Shown here piece after piece: positions 46,286 through 55,625 of a stretch of 64,000 nt of DNA. The number at the start of each line of letters is the position of its first letter. Position 1 is the first letter of the stretch. Under the pieces are notes generated by a model, which was not told where the DNA came from, searched no databases, and saw only the letters and a list, made by a program, of their open reading frames with translations. The stretch comes from Bin107 sp965221655 (GTDB lineage Bacteria > UBA8248): NCBI GenBank assembly GCA_965221655.1, contig OZ244906.1, positions 1,178,001-1,242,000 of the forward strand. The letters run 5' to 3'. A program made the position numbers and the translations under genes.

Positions 46286-47491
46286 ATGAACAACGCCATC
46301 ACCCCCGTTGCGGTAGACGGGGAATACGTAGTCGAACTCGCGCGGGAGTTGATTCGCATACCGGCGGAAAACCCGCCCGGAGACTGCTCCGCCGTCGCCG
46401 AACGCATCCTCACAGAGCTCAAGGCCATCGGCGTCGACGACGTCACCACCCACGAATACGAACCGGGAATGCCCAACTTCATCATCCGCATGGGCGAGGG
46501 CGGCCCGGGGGGGCATTTCGTCATCGGCGGCCACATGGACACCGTGCCCGTCCACCCCGAGGAGGTGGAAGCCTGGCAGGTTCCCCCTTTCAGCGGCGAT
46601 ATGAAGGACGGAGAAATCTGGGGTCGGGGCGCCGCCGACATGAAGGGCGCCCTCGCCTCCACCATCGGCGCGATGAAGGCCCTGCGCGAGGCTGACACTC
46701 CGCTCAAAGGCACCCTCACCTGGGTTTTGCTCTCCGACGGAGAAAAGGGCGACTACTACGGCGCACAATCCCTCGTGGAGAACGGCGTTCTGCGCGAGTT
46801 GGGCGGCGACATGGTGCTCTACACCGAATCGACGGGCAACAACGTCATCCGATCGTTCAAGGGGCGGGTGTTCTTCGAGGTCAAGGTGCGCGGACGCTCC
46901 GTCCACGTGAGCGTGCCGGAGAAGGGAATCAACGCCATCGAGAAGATGGCGAAGATTGTCGACGCCTTTCGGGTCGAGCGCATCGCCCCGCCGCCGCACC
47001 CGTTTCTGGGTCCCGCCACCCTCGCCTTCTCCACCATACAGGGGGGTTCTGCCGTCAACGTCGTGGGCGGGCGGTGCAGTGCGACCTTCGACGTGCGGAT
47101 GCTGCCGGGGCAAACCTCGGCGGGCGTCAAGGAGGAGCTCGAGGGCATTCTGGCCGAGCTCGCGCAGGAAGACCCGGAGTTCGACGCATCGCTCGATATC
47201 ATGCCCAGCGGCGCGCGCGAGGTGACGGAAATCGCCGAGGAGGAGCCCGTCGTCCAGCTCATGGAGCGCGTCGTGCCCGCCGTGCGGGGCAGGCCGAACG
47301 AGTACCTGCCCGGCATCGAATCGCCCGGCGCACTCAGGCTTTTCATCGAAAACGGAATTCCGGGCGTCTTCTTCGGCCCCGGCGAATTCATCTCGGAAGC
47401 ACACCTGCCCAACGAGCGCGTGCCCGCCCAAAACCTGATCGACGCGGCGGGCATGTTCGCCACAGCCGCCAGGGAGCACTGCAACGCATAA
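46286..47491 (+). CDS. M20 family metallopeptidase (ArgE/DapE/carboxypeptidase type)
   Basis: A 401-residue dizinc hydrolase. GGHMDTVP supplies His and Asp, GRGAADMKG the bridging Asp, and SDGEKG stands where DEE(S/G) normally carries the catalytic Glu, so one Glu is kept. The dimerisation domain begins at GRVFFEVKVRGRSVHVS. A C-terminal His lies in SEAHLPNERV. It probably removes an acyl or aminoacyl group from a small amide. AAAGGAG before ATG 46286 sets the start. A strong hairpin follows the stop. Confidence 0.88.
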   Translation: MNNAITPVAVDGEYVVELARELIRIPAENPPGDCSAVAERILTELKAIGVDDVTTHEYEPGMPNFIIRMGEGGPGGHFVIGGHMDTVPVHPEEVEAWQVPPFSGDMKDGEIWGRGAADMKGALASTIGAMKALREADTPLKGTLTWVLLSDGEKGDYYGAQSLVENGVLRELGGDMVLYTESTGNNVIRSFKGRVFFEVKVRGRSVHVSVPEKGINAIEKMAKIVDAFRVERIAPPPHPFLGPATLAFSTIQGGSAVNVVGGRCSATFDVRMLPGQTSAGVKEELEGILAELAQEDPEFDASLDIMPSGAREVTEIAEEEPVVQLMERVVPAVRGRPNEYLPGIESPGALRLFIENGIPGVFFGPGEFISEAHLPNERVPAQNLIDAAGMFATAAREHCNA

Positions 47492-47496
47492 GAAAA

Positions 47497-47521
47497 CCGG
47501 GGGAGCGAGGCGCTCCCCCGG
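47497..47521. terminator. Hairpin terminator between convergent genes
   Basis: CCGGGGGAGCG (47497-47507) and CGCTCCCCCGG (47511-47521) form a perfect eleven-pair stem with a three-base loop, five bases after the M20 stop. T-rich sequence is poor on the plus strand, while four As just before (47493-47496) give Ts on the minus strand, so it may serve both sides. Confidence 0.65.
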
Positions 47522-47606
47522 CCGACTTAGTGTTCTGGTTCCGCTTGCATCGGATGCGTGTGCTGCGGGCCAAAGCGCCCCTAATACTTCACCCGGTGCG
47601 CGCGCC

Positions 47607-47984
47607 TCAATACCCCTCGTCCACCACCTCTTTGAGCTGGGTGCAGCCCGCCACGAGCGCCGTCATCCCGCAGGGGGGCAGCATGCACTCGAGCGCCTCG
47701 GCCGCCTCCTCGACCGTCGCGCCGAGTTGCAAGGCCTTCTTGAGATGGTTCTTGATGCCCTCGGTGTCGGAAGGGTCGCGCGAAGCACTCGCCACGGCGA
47801 TGAAGAGTTCTTTGTATTTCTCGGGAAAGGGGCCCTGCTTCTTCATGATGTGGTTCTTGAGGTTCTCGTAGTGCTCCAGCAAGTCCGGGTCCACCTCGCA
47901 CAAGAGCTCGTAGGCCGGATAGATGAACCCGCGGGCCGCCTTCATCTGCTCGTAGAGGGCCCTTCCGCGCTCACTCATCGCCAT
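47607..47984 (-). CDS. Carboxymuconolactone decarboxylase/AhpD-like protein
   Basis: A 125-residue all-helical protein of the CMD clan (FPEKYKELFIAVASASRD, then LKKALQLGATVEEAAEALECMLPPCGM). It lacks a CxxC pair: the cysteines are spaced C-x5-C, so it is not a canonical AhpD. Last gene of a six-gene minus-strand cluster with flavin enzymes and the selenoprotein candidate. GGAGG precedes the ATG. Confidence 0.8.
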   Translation of the reverse strand: MAMSERGRALYEQMKAARGFIYPAYELLCEVDPDLLEHYENLKNHIMKKQGPFPEKYKELFIAVASASRDPSDTEGIKNHLKKALQLGATVEEAAEALECMLPPCGMTALVAGCTQLKEVVDEGY

Positions 47985-48033
47985 CGTGCATCCTCCATGA
48001 AAAACGGCGCACGCATCCGCCGCTCCGGGCCGC

Positions 48034-48804
48034 CTAGGGGTAGACTTCCTTCTCGAGCACGGAAGCCTCGTGCCCGGGCAGTATGTACTCCTCCTTCGTG
48101 GCGCGGTTGATGCACTTCCAGATCGAATCCACCGCGTCCTTCATGCTCGACATCTGGCCCGCGGGAACGCGGCGCTCAAGGCCTTCGTTAATCTGAATCA
48201 CGTCGGCGGCGATCACGTAGGTGCCCACGCGCGTTTCCACCGCAACCGAACAATGCCCCGGGGTGTGGCCCGGCGTGTGGAAATAGGTGACGCCCGGGAC
48301 GATCTCGAAGTTGTCCGTCCAGATGGGCTCGAAGATGATGCCCTGCTGGGCAACCATCGGCCAGCGGCTGTTGGGGTGAATCGGGGCGTCGTAGGGTTTC
48401 GATTGCAGCGAAACCGGGCAGATGGAGTATTGGAGTTCGTACGCCCAGACGTACTTGACGGCGTTGGTGAACAAATCGCAGTTCTGGGAGTGATCCCAGT
48501 GCAGATGGGTGAGGATGAGGATGTCCACTTCCTCGGGTTTCCAGCCCGCGCCCTCGAGCTGCTCGCGCACGCCCTGGCCGGGTGCGCGGGTAGCGGGCCA
48601 GGGGGCTCCGCCGCGCTCGGGGTCCAGGAAACTGGTGTCGACGACAATTTTCACGTCCTTGCCGTCGTGATCCTTCGCCCCCTCGATCATGTAGATAAAC
48701 GAGGGGATGTCGATTTTCGTCCCGAAGTTCGTCCAATACACCATGTTGGAGTAATCCGTGTGGATGGTGCCGCAGTTCAGGGGCCGGATGCTGAGGTCTG
48801 GCAT
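48034..48804 (-). CDS. Metallo-beta-lactamase-fold hydrolase (lactonase-like)
   Basis: A 256-residue hydrolase. The zinc motif HLHWDH (about residues 99-104), the next His in TPGHTPGH, Asp in IAADVI and final His in LPGHE are all present. Sequence organisation resembles the N-acyl homoserine lactonase branch, which hydrolyses lactones or thioesters. It lies in the cluster with LLM enzymes and AhpD-like proteins, so a lactone intermediate of ring cleavage is a sensible guess. AAAGGA precedes the ATG. Confidence 0.86.
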   Translation of the reverse strand: MPDLSIRPLNCGTIHTDYSNMVYWTNFGTKIDIPSFIYMIEGAKDHDGKDVKIVVDTSFLDPERGGAPWPATRAPGQGVREQLEGAGWKPEEVDILILTHLHWDHSQNCDLFTNAVKYVWAYELQYSICPVSLQSKPYDAPIHPNSRWPMVAQQGIIFEPIWTDNFEIVPGVTYFHTPGHTPGHCSVAVETRVGTYVIAADVIQINEGLERRVPAGQMSSMKDAVDSIWKCINRATKEEYILPGHEASVLEKEVYP

Positions 48805-48930
48805 GGAGCTGTCCTTTCTCGTCTGGTTGGCTTCGCGGCCACGCGGGACCGCGAACGAACGGCGGCGAACGCCGCCTGATGACCGCCGCCTCCCGGAACC
48901 ACCGGAGCAGCGAGACGAACTCGTGTCTGT

Positions 48931-49530
48931 TCAGCCCTGCGCGGAGCGGGAGAAGCGCACGACCTCCATCAACTCCTCGGGACCCTCGGGGTCGACAGCG
49001 TCCAAGCCCAGAGCGAGGTTCAGCCGGTTGCTCATGTTGCGATACCCCACGGAGCCAATGATATCGAGCACGTTCTCCTCGCTGAAGCCCGCTGTGCGCA
49101 GGGCGTCCAGGTCGGCCTCTTCCATGGCGTAGTGGTCGAAGGTGAGCTTCTCGGCGAAGGCGAGCATCGCCTTGTCCGCGTCGTCGAGAATCGGAGAATT
49201 GTCCGGTTCCATCACCACGCCGGCCACGTCAGCCAGCGTAACGTCCTCGCCGCTTTCAGCACGGAAAGCCTGGCCGTGGTTCATCGTTCACCCGTAGCAC
49301 CCCCCGATGGTGGCCACGTAGTAGGAGAGCAACTCCTCGCGCCTTCTGCCCAGAGTGGAGTTCCCGCCGTGGACGGCGAGGTTCATCGTCTGGCGTCCGT
49401 GCAGCACGCCGGGGCTGCGCGCCATGGTAAGCAGCAGCTTGGGCACGGCGCCTCTGTTCTCCCGGATGACCTCGAGAATGCCTCGCGCGGGCTCTTGCGC
49501 GTCGCTCAGCCGCAACGGGGATATCCACAT
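48931..49530 (-). CDS. AhpD-like peroxidase, probable selenoprotein (Sec81 encoded by TGA 49288-49290)
   Basis: One 200-codon frame from ATG 49530 to the stop at 48931 is broken only by TGA at 49288-49290. Both halves are parts of the same family: the first ends RREELLSYYVATIGGCYG, the second runs TMNHGQAFRAES to the family C-terminus GYRNMSNRLNLALG. Reading TGA as selenocysteine gives Glu66-x11-Cys78-x2-Sec81-x3-His85, exactly the Glu/Cys/Cys/His spacing of the AhpD active site. A SECIS-like hairpin follows. It would reduce peroxides or act as a disulphide reductase. AAGGAG before the ATG fixes the start. Alternative: an inactivated gene or sequencing error, less likely given position and hairpin. 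Confidence 0.85.
49249..49274 (-). promoter_or_regulatory. Candidate bacterial SECIS element
   Basis: Directly after the TGA, GCUUUC (49269-49264) and GAAAGC (49257-49252) form a perfect six-pair stem with loop CGUGCU. A further GCC/GGC pairing extends it past a two-base bulge. The loop has G at its second position and begins 24 nucleotides after the UGA, both within the known bacterial SECIS rules for SelB recruitment. Confidence 0.7.
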
Positions 49531-49555
49531 GCTTTCACTCTCCTTCGCAGGATGC

Positions 49556-50611
49556 CTATTCCATCGGTGTCACCGCACGCTCTTCTTGAAACGCGGGCAT
49601 CACCTCTTTCGCAAACCGCTGTATCGATTCGATAGCTTCGCGCTGGGCGATGCCGCGCAGCATGAAGAGCATGATGTGGTTCACCCTGAACTCCGACTCG
49701 ATGCGCTTGAGGTCGGCAATCACCTTCTCGGGCGGGCCGATGACGCCGCCACCCTCGATAACCTCGCGAATGTCGACGTTGTAGCTCCAGTTGCGCTTGA
49801 GGGCCTCTTTCTCCTCGATGGGCATCTCGATGGCGTTCACCGCACTGCGGTAGGAGAGATACCAGGATTCGGAGGGTTCGATTTGCTTCCACGCGTGCTC
49901 GGGGTTGTCGCAGACGTGCACGTGGTGGGCCATGAGGGCGGGGTAGTCCGCCGGGTCCTCGCCGCGGCTGCGGAGCGTGTCGTGGAACAGCGCCATTTTT
50001 TCGAGATAGGCGTCCGGCCCCTTGAAGGTGCCCGACGCCATGACGTTGAAGCCCTTGCGGGCGGCGAAGGTGTAAGTCTCCGGGCTCGTGCCGGCCAGCC
50101 AGATGGGCGGGCGGGGTTTCTGGATGGGTTTGGGGAAAATCTCGGCGTCAACGCAATTGTAGTGCTTCCCCCGGAAGGTGAGGCACTCTCCCTCGAGCAG
50201 GCGGGTGAGCACCTCGATGCCCTCCTGCATCTTCTCCCTGCTTTCGCTGGGAGATACGTCGAAACCCTGGAACTCCTTGGGTTGGGAGCCGCGCCCGATG
50301 CCCAACTCCAGACGCCCGCCGCTCAGGACGTCGACCAGGGCGGCCTGCTCGGCCAGGCGTACCGGATTGTGAAACGGCATGATGCAGATGGCCGTGCCGA
50401 CCCGTATCTTCTTCGTTCTCTGGGCGATGGCGAGAGCGACCATGAGGGCGTCGGGACACATGCCCACGCGGGAGAAGTGGTGCTCGGCCAGGAAGACGGT
50501 GTCGTAGCCAAGCTCGTCGGCCACCTCGCACTGCTCCATCAGCCGCTCGTATTCGTCGCGGTAGCTTTCTCCCTCCTGGCAGGCCGGAATGTAGAAAATC
50601 GAGAATTTCAT
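49556..50611 (-). CDS. LLM class flavin-dependent oxidoreductase
   Basis: A 351-residue luciferase-like monooxygenase-fold protein (FMN or F420). Typical segments: VFLAEHHFSRVGMCPDAL, VGTAICIMPFHNPVRLAEQAA, LDVLSGGRLELGIGRGSQPKEF. Start is ATG 50611 with GGAG upstream. It sits between the PPOX gene and the selenoprotein candidate (25-base gap) in one transcript. A monooxygenase role on an organic ring or sulphonate would fit, but the substrate is unknown. Confidence 0.88.
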   Translation of the reverse strand: MKFSIFYIPACQEGESYRDEYERLMEQCEVADELGYDTVFLAEHHFSRVGMCPDALMVALAIAQRTKKIRVGTAICIMPFHNPVRLAEQAALVDVLSGGRLELGIGRGSQPKEFQGFDVSPSESREKMQEGIEVLTRLLEGECLTFRGKHYNCVDAEIFPKPIQKPRPPIWLAGTSPETYTFAARKGFNVMASGTFKGPDAYLEKMALFHDTLRSRGEDPADYPALMAHHVHVCDNPEHAWKQIEPSESWYLSYRSAVNAIEMPIEEKEALKRNWSYNVDIREVIEGGGVIGPPEKVIADLKRIESEFRVNHIMLFMLRGIAQREAIESIQRFAKEVMPAFQEERAVTPME

Positions 50612-50654
50612 GCTTGCGGCTCCATCCACGAAACAAACGCGACGCGCGGGCGGC

Positions 50655-51050
50655 TTAGCCCATCGTGAACACCCCGTTCGCCCGTATACGGTAGATAACC
50701 CGCACCTGCCCGGCCTGGCGATTCGGGTAGGAGTCCACGCCCAGATACTTGTTCGCCAGGACGTCGATGTGCTCCTCGGCCCCGTTTTCGGTGATCTCCA
50801 CCACGACGCCCTGCATCCCCAGCCAGCGGTAGGCGTTCTCCGGATCGACGATGGCCATCGACACCTGGGGGCGGGCGCGCATGTTGACGTCCTTGAGCCG
50901 GCCCTTGGCCGAATTGATCTGGATGACGTCGCCGTTCGTGTCGAACCATACCGGAGAGACCTGGGGGGAGCCGTCCTTGTTCTGGGTTCCCAGGTACAGG
51001 AGAGCCTTGCTGTTGAGAATGTCGGCGTGAGAATCAGGAACCGGAGCCAT
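50655..51050 (-). CDS. PPOX-class (F420/FMN-binding split barrel) protein
   Basis: A 131-residue split-barrel flavoprotein: YLGTQNKDGSPQVSPVWF, RLKDVNMRARPQVSMAIVD and YRWLGMQGVVVEI are family features. Such proteins use F420 or FMN for reduction of small substrates or may supply reduced flavin. Its place between two LLM genes suggests a flavin or F420 partner. GGGGG upstream of ATG 51050 is a good ribosome site. Confidence 0.85.
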   Translation of the reverse strand: MAPVPDSHADILNSKALLYLGTQNKDGSPQVSPVWFDTNGDVIQINSAKGRLKDVNMRARPQVSMAIVDPENAYRWLGMQGVVVEITENGAEEHIDVLANKYLGVDSYPNRQAGQVRVIYRIRANGVFTMG

Positions 51051-51101
51051 GTCGGGAACCCCCTTGCGCGAGAAAAACGTTGGACGACGCCCGCGGCGCA
51101 C

Positions 51102-52082
51102 CTAGACGCACCGGGGCAGAACCTTTTCGGTGAACATCCTGAGCGATTCGTCGAAATCCTGCACCGGGGGGTCGATCATGATGCTCTTGACCCCGTAGGA
51201 CTCGACCTCCTGAATCCGGTCGACGCACTGCTCGGGCGTTCCCGTGATGGTGAAGCGATCCAGAATGTAGTCGGTGATGAGGGGCACGTGCTTCGGGTCG
51301 CGCCAGTTGCTCACGTCGAAGTTGTCGAGCAGGTGCTGGATTTCGGGCTTGTAGGCATCGGGTACGGAGTCGAGCGTCATGCGGAAGTTGTGATGGGCGC
51401 GATTCGCCACCCGTGCCCGCACCTTCTCACGCGCGCGCGTGCCGTCGGTGTCCACGGAGACGACCGCACCGAAAATCACGTCCAGCTCACCCAGGGAAGG
51501 ATCGCGCCGGGCAACGCCCTCGTTCAGGTATTTGAGCACCCATTCCACCGTCTCCTTATAGACGCCCGAACCCACGATGACGCCGTCGGCGACCTCTCCG
51601 GACATGGCCAGCGTCCTGGGACCCTCGGCAGACGTGTAGACGGGAATTTCGCGCGCGCACCACATGTTCACGTGCACGCCCTCGTCGTATTCCACCGTCT
51701 CGCCGCGCGTGAACGCGCGAATGTTCGCGATGGACTCGCGCATTCTGGCGAGCCGGGCCATCTTCTTGCCCAGCGTGTAGACGGGGGTGTCGCCCGAGCC
51801 GATGCCGAAGAGCACGCGGCCTCCCGAAAGCTCATCCAGCGTGGCAATGGCACTCGCCGCGACGCTGTCGTCGTGCAGAACGGGGTTCGTCACCCCGGGG
51901 CCGATTTTCACTTTCTCCGTGCGCTCGATGGCCAGTGCGAGAGCGACGTTGTGATCCCGGCAGGTGAGGTGGCTTTCCGCTATCCACACCTGCTCGAAAC
52001 CGTTGTCCTCGGCGTATTTCGAACGCTCCGCCACGAGGCGAATGTCGTCGGGCACCAGATGAAGGCTGAAGCTCATACCCAC
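51102..52082 (-). CDS. LLM class oxidoreductase (Mer/F420-type)
   Basis: A 326-residue luciferase-fold protein of the 5,10-methylene-tetrahydromethanopterin reductase-like branch: EQVWIAESHLTCRDHNVALALAI, IGPGVTNPVLHDDSV, SGGRVLFGIGSGD. The branch is often F420-dependent. GTG 52082 has GGAGG nine bases upstream, better than the ATG six bases on. First gene of the six-gene minus-strand cluster. Divergent from the TauE gene. Confidence 0.86.
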   Translation of the reverse strand: MGMSFSLHLVPDDIRLVAERSKYAEDNGFEQVWIAESHLTCRDHNVALALAIERTEKVKIGPGVTNPVLHDDSVAASAIATLDELSGGRVLFGIGSGDTPVYTLGKKMARLARMRESIANIRAFTRGETVEYDEGVHVNMWCAREIPVYTSAEGPRTLAMSGEVADGVIVGSGVYKETVEWVLKYLNEGVARRDPSLGELDVIFGAVVSVDTDGTRAREKVRARVANRAHHNFRMTLDSVPDAYKPEIQHLLDNFDVSNWRDPKHVPLITDYILDRFTITGTPEQCVDRIQEVESYGVKSIMIDPPVQDFDESLRMFTEKVLPRCV

Positions 52083-52348
52083 GGAACAGCACCTCCTGCA
52101 TGCAGGTAGACGAACGAACCGGTGAGACGGCCTCCCCGCGCGCAGGCTCGTCCTCTGGTGCGACCCGGTCGATAAAATCCGACGCCCAGCGCCAAGCAGA
52201 CCCGCGATATTTGCCGCACCCGGAATCGCTCGTTATAATGCCGCCATCAAACAGGTCGGTCAAGGACGATCGCCTTGTTCGTCGCCATCGAACACGGGCG
52301 GGGTCTTCGCCGTTTCGCCGGGGCGAGGTTCGTTTTCGCGGAGTCGAT

Positions 52349-53107
52349 TTGAGCTCTTTGGCCTTCATTCTCGTTTTTTGCGCCGCGTTCGTCGGCTCGG
52401 GTCTGAAAGCCGTGGGCGGGTTCGGCTTCGCCACCCTGACGACGCCCACCGTCGCCATCTTCTGGGACGTGCCCACGGCCATCGCCGTCGTCTCCATTCC
52501 CACGCTGTGCACGAGCCTCATGAACGCCTGGCGCACGCGCGCCGCCATACGGGAGGGGCTGTCTGTCTTCGTGCCCTTCTTCGTGATGAGCCTGGTGGGG
52601 CTGGGCGTGGGTCTCACGATTCTTCTGAACACAGACCCGCGCCTGATGAAGTTCATCCTTGGCGCGTTCATCATCTGTCAAATCGTCTGGCAGTGGATGC
52701 AGGCCGAAAAAGCCGCGCCCGAGGATTCTCTGGCGCGTTCGCTGGGTCTGGGAGCAGTCGCCGGCTTGATGCTGGGCACCATCAACATCCCCTCGCACGT
52801 CATCGCCTCCTACCTCACGGGCATGAAAATCTCCAAGGAGCGCTACCTCTTCGTGCTGAGCGCGAGCCAGGTCGTGCTTCGCGTCGCGGCCATAGCGTCC
52901 ATCGCGGCGGCGGGCTACATCGGGGAGAAGGCCCTGTGGCTCATCCTCGTGTTGGCGACGCCTGTGCTGCTCGGGTTTTTCGTGGGCACGAAGATATACG
53001 ACGTCTTTACGGATCGGCTCTTTTTCCGCATCGTGACGTGCGCGCTCTTTCTCATGGGCGTAGTGCTCGTGGCCATGAATGCGAATTCCCTCTTCGCTCT
53101 GTATTGA
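52349..53107 (+). CDS. TauE/SafE family sulphite/anion exporter
   Basis: A 252-residue membrane protein of the TSUP family, with two repeats: GGFGFATLTTPTVAIF in the first half and LGLGAVAGLMLGTINIPSHVIASYLTG in the second. It would move sulphoacetate, sulphite or organosulphonates across the inner membrane. TTG 52349 with GGAG six bases upstream begins just before the first helix. Followed by a taurine-type ABC ATPase on the same strand. Confidence 0.85.
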   Translation: MSSLAFILVFCAAFVGSGLKAVGGFGFATLTTPTVAIFWDVPTAIAVVSIPTLCTSLMNAWRTRAAIREGLSVFVPFFVMSLVGLGVGLTILLNTDPRLMKFILGAFIICQIVWQWMQAEKAAPEDSLARSLGLGAVAGLMLGTINIPSHVIASYLTGMKISKERYLFVLSASQVVLRVAAIASIAAAGYIGEKALWLILVLATPVLLGFFVGTKIYDVFTDRLFFRIVTCALFLMGVVLVAMNANSLFALY

Positions 53108-53228
53108 CCGGAGGGGGGCGTTATGTTTGACGCAAAGGAACGCCTGCGGTATCTTGGACGCCTCATCGTGCAAAACGTCTGAAGCGAGAAACCACGCGCA
53201 TGAGCGTATTGGAAAAGGACCGGACACC

Positions 53229-53981
<753 letters not shown>

Positions 53982-54014
53982 AGGCTCGGGTTTCGTTCTG
54001 CGGGCACGAAACGC

Positions 54015-54049
54015 AAAAGGCCGGCTCCTGGCAGGAGCCGGCCTTTTTT
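54015..54049. terminator. Bidirectional Rho-independent terminator
   Basis: AAAAGGCCGGCTCCT (54015-54029) and AGGAGCCGGCCTTTT (54033-54047) form a perfect 15-pair stem with a three-base loop and terminal T-run (A-run at the other side). It separates the convergent ABC ATPase and permease genes. Confidence 0.93.
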
Positions 54050-54071
54050 CTCGCTCGAATGAGGCGGACGA

Positions 54072-54938
54072 TTATCGCTGGGAGCCCACTTCCTCCATCA
54101 TCCCCCACTTGACGACGGTTACCTGCTCGAATTTCTCGAAGATGAACTTCTCCATCAAGAACCCGACCAGTGCGATGGCCGCGATGCCGACGAGCATGAA
54201 GGCCGTGTCGAGGTCTTCGCGGCTGTCGAAGATGGCGTAGCCCAGCCCCCAGTCACTCGCCGCCACCATCTCGCCCGCGATGCCCGCACGCCAGGCGCGC
54301 GCCAGACCGATGCGGATGCCCGTGAGAATGAAGGGCAGCGAACCGGGGAAGACGACCTTCCAGAACAGGGTCATTCCATCGGCATTCATCGACCGCGCCG
54401 CCCGTATCCAGATGGGGTTGATGGTCTTCACCCCCGTCCAGGTGGAGGAGATGGCGGGCAGAGCCGCGGCGAAGGCCGTGATGAAAATCATGGTCGTATT
54501 GCCGAGGCCGAACCACAACACGAGAATCGGGCTCCAGGCCAGGGCCGGGATGGGCAACAACATGCTCAGGATGGGGATCATGAACTTCTCGAACCAGCCG
54601 ACGCGGCCCATCGCGATGCCGATGCCGATGCCCACGACGCCCGCGATGAGCATGCCCACCATAATCCGCCAGGCGGTGTGGTAGGAGTGCACGCACAAGA
54701 CGCACACGGTGTCGCCGGACTTGAGGAAGGTGACCTCGTAGAAACGATGGAAGATGGGAAATACGCGCGGGAACAGCGCGGGCTCGCCCACGAACCAGGC
54801 GATGCCCTCCCATATCACGAGCACCGCGATGAAACTCGGGACGTTGTCCCTGAGCCACATCCAGACCCTTTCCTGCGTGGTGTACTCCGTGGGCAGCTTG
54901 ACGTCGTCCCTTCTAATTTCTTCCGTCGTCGTGGCCAT
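54072..54938 (-). CDS. Nitrate/sulphonate/taurine-type ABC transporter permease
   Basis: A 288-residue permease of the TauC/SsuC type with six helices and the EAA region RAARSMNADGMTLFWKVVFPGSLPFILTGIRIGLARAWRAGIAGEM. It should pair with the ATPase on the opposite side of the terminator. GAGGAG precedes ATG 54938; an in-frame TTG lies directly before. No binding-protein gene is next to it. The following gene upstream is a cupin. Confidence 0.9.
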   Translation of the reverse strand: MATTTEEIRRDDVKLPTEYTTQERVWMWLRDNVPSFIAVLVIWEGIAWFVGEPALFPRVFPIFHRFYEVTFLKSGDTVCVLCVHSYHTAWRIMVGMLIAGVVGIGIGIAMGRVGWFEKFMIPILSMLLPIPALAWSPILVLWFGLGNTTMIFITAFAAALPAISSTWTGVKTINPIWIRAARSMNADGMTLFWKVVFPGSLPFILTGIRIGLARAWRAGIAGEMVAASDWGLGYAIFDSREDLDTAFMLVGIAAIALVGFLMEKFIFEKFEQVTVVKWGMMEEVGSQR

Positions 54939-55113
54939 CAACCAGTCTCCTCGCTCGTGCCCGTATCAATACTGTAATACTTTGCGTGTGCGGTTCATTC
55001 TTCGCAGAAAGTGCAGGAATACCCGCACTCCACCGCAAAGTTCACTCCGAAGAAAAATGCATTTTGGCAAAAATGCCCGTTCAAGTCAAAATCTCCGGGA
55101 GGCGGCGCCTGCG

Positions 55114-55560
55114 TCAATTCGCCTGTGTTTCGGAGCCTTTTTCGGCGATCTCCCGAAAGCGCGCGGCCACGCTCTCCTGCGCCCCTTCGCCGATGTACGC
55201 CCCGTAGGAGGAATCGTCCTCGGCGACTCCCTCTATCTGCCACGAGGTATCTTTCGCCACGATGAAGACGACGTCCTCCTCGTCCGTGGCCACCATGCTG
55301 TGGAGTGCGTTCGCCGGTATGTGGATGATGCCCCCGGTGGGAATCGTCTTCCTCTCGCCCTCGATGGTCGCATCGAGGCTGCCCTGCTGCACGAAGATGA
55401 ACTGCTCGTTGGGGTGGCGATGGGGTCTGCTGCCCGTGCCCGCAGGCTTGTTGATGACGCCGAATATGATGCGCTCTCCATCGACCCACGCGCCCTCGGA
55501 GGTGCTGTAGCTCGCCCCCGCCAGGCGTTGTTCCATCGTATCGGGATTGTAAAAAGGCAT
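55114..55560 (-). CDS. Cupin-domain protein
   Basis: A 148-residue single cupin: SRPHRHPNEQFIFVQQGSL (His, His, Glu) and IPANALHSMVAT (last His). Metal-binding site complete. GGAGGAAA precedes ATG 55560. It lies 65 bases downstream of the AstE-like gene and possibly belongs with that gene and the Gfo/Idh gene. The same fold recurs in the divergent bicupin gene. Function open. Confidence 0.82.
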   Translation of the reverse strand: MPFYNPDTMEQRLAGASYSTSEGAWVDGERIIFGVINKPAGTGSRPHRHPNEQFIFVQQGSLDATIEGERKTIPTGGIIHIPANALHSMVATDEEDVVFIVAKDTSWQIEGVAEDDSSYGAYIGEGAQESVAARFREIAEKGSETQAN

Positions 55561-55625
55561 TTTTTCGCATTTCCTCCTTCGGTGGATGATGCGGGGGCGC
55601 ACGAACGGCTTGCGCGTCCGCTCCG

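Noticed and set aside
48931..49284. A separate 117-residue gene starting at ATG 49284
   Set aside because: It lacks its own ribosome site and holds only the C-terminal half of an AhpD-like protein. It is in frame with the upstream half, with only one TGA between.
53123..53182. A 19-residue ORF with a strong GGAGGGGGG ribosome site
   Set aside because: It could be a leader peptide, but it has no stalling motif or hairpin and its length is within chance.
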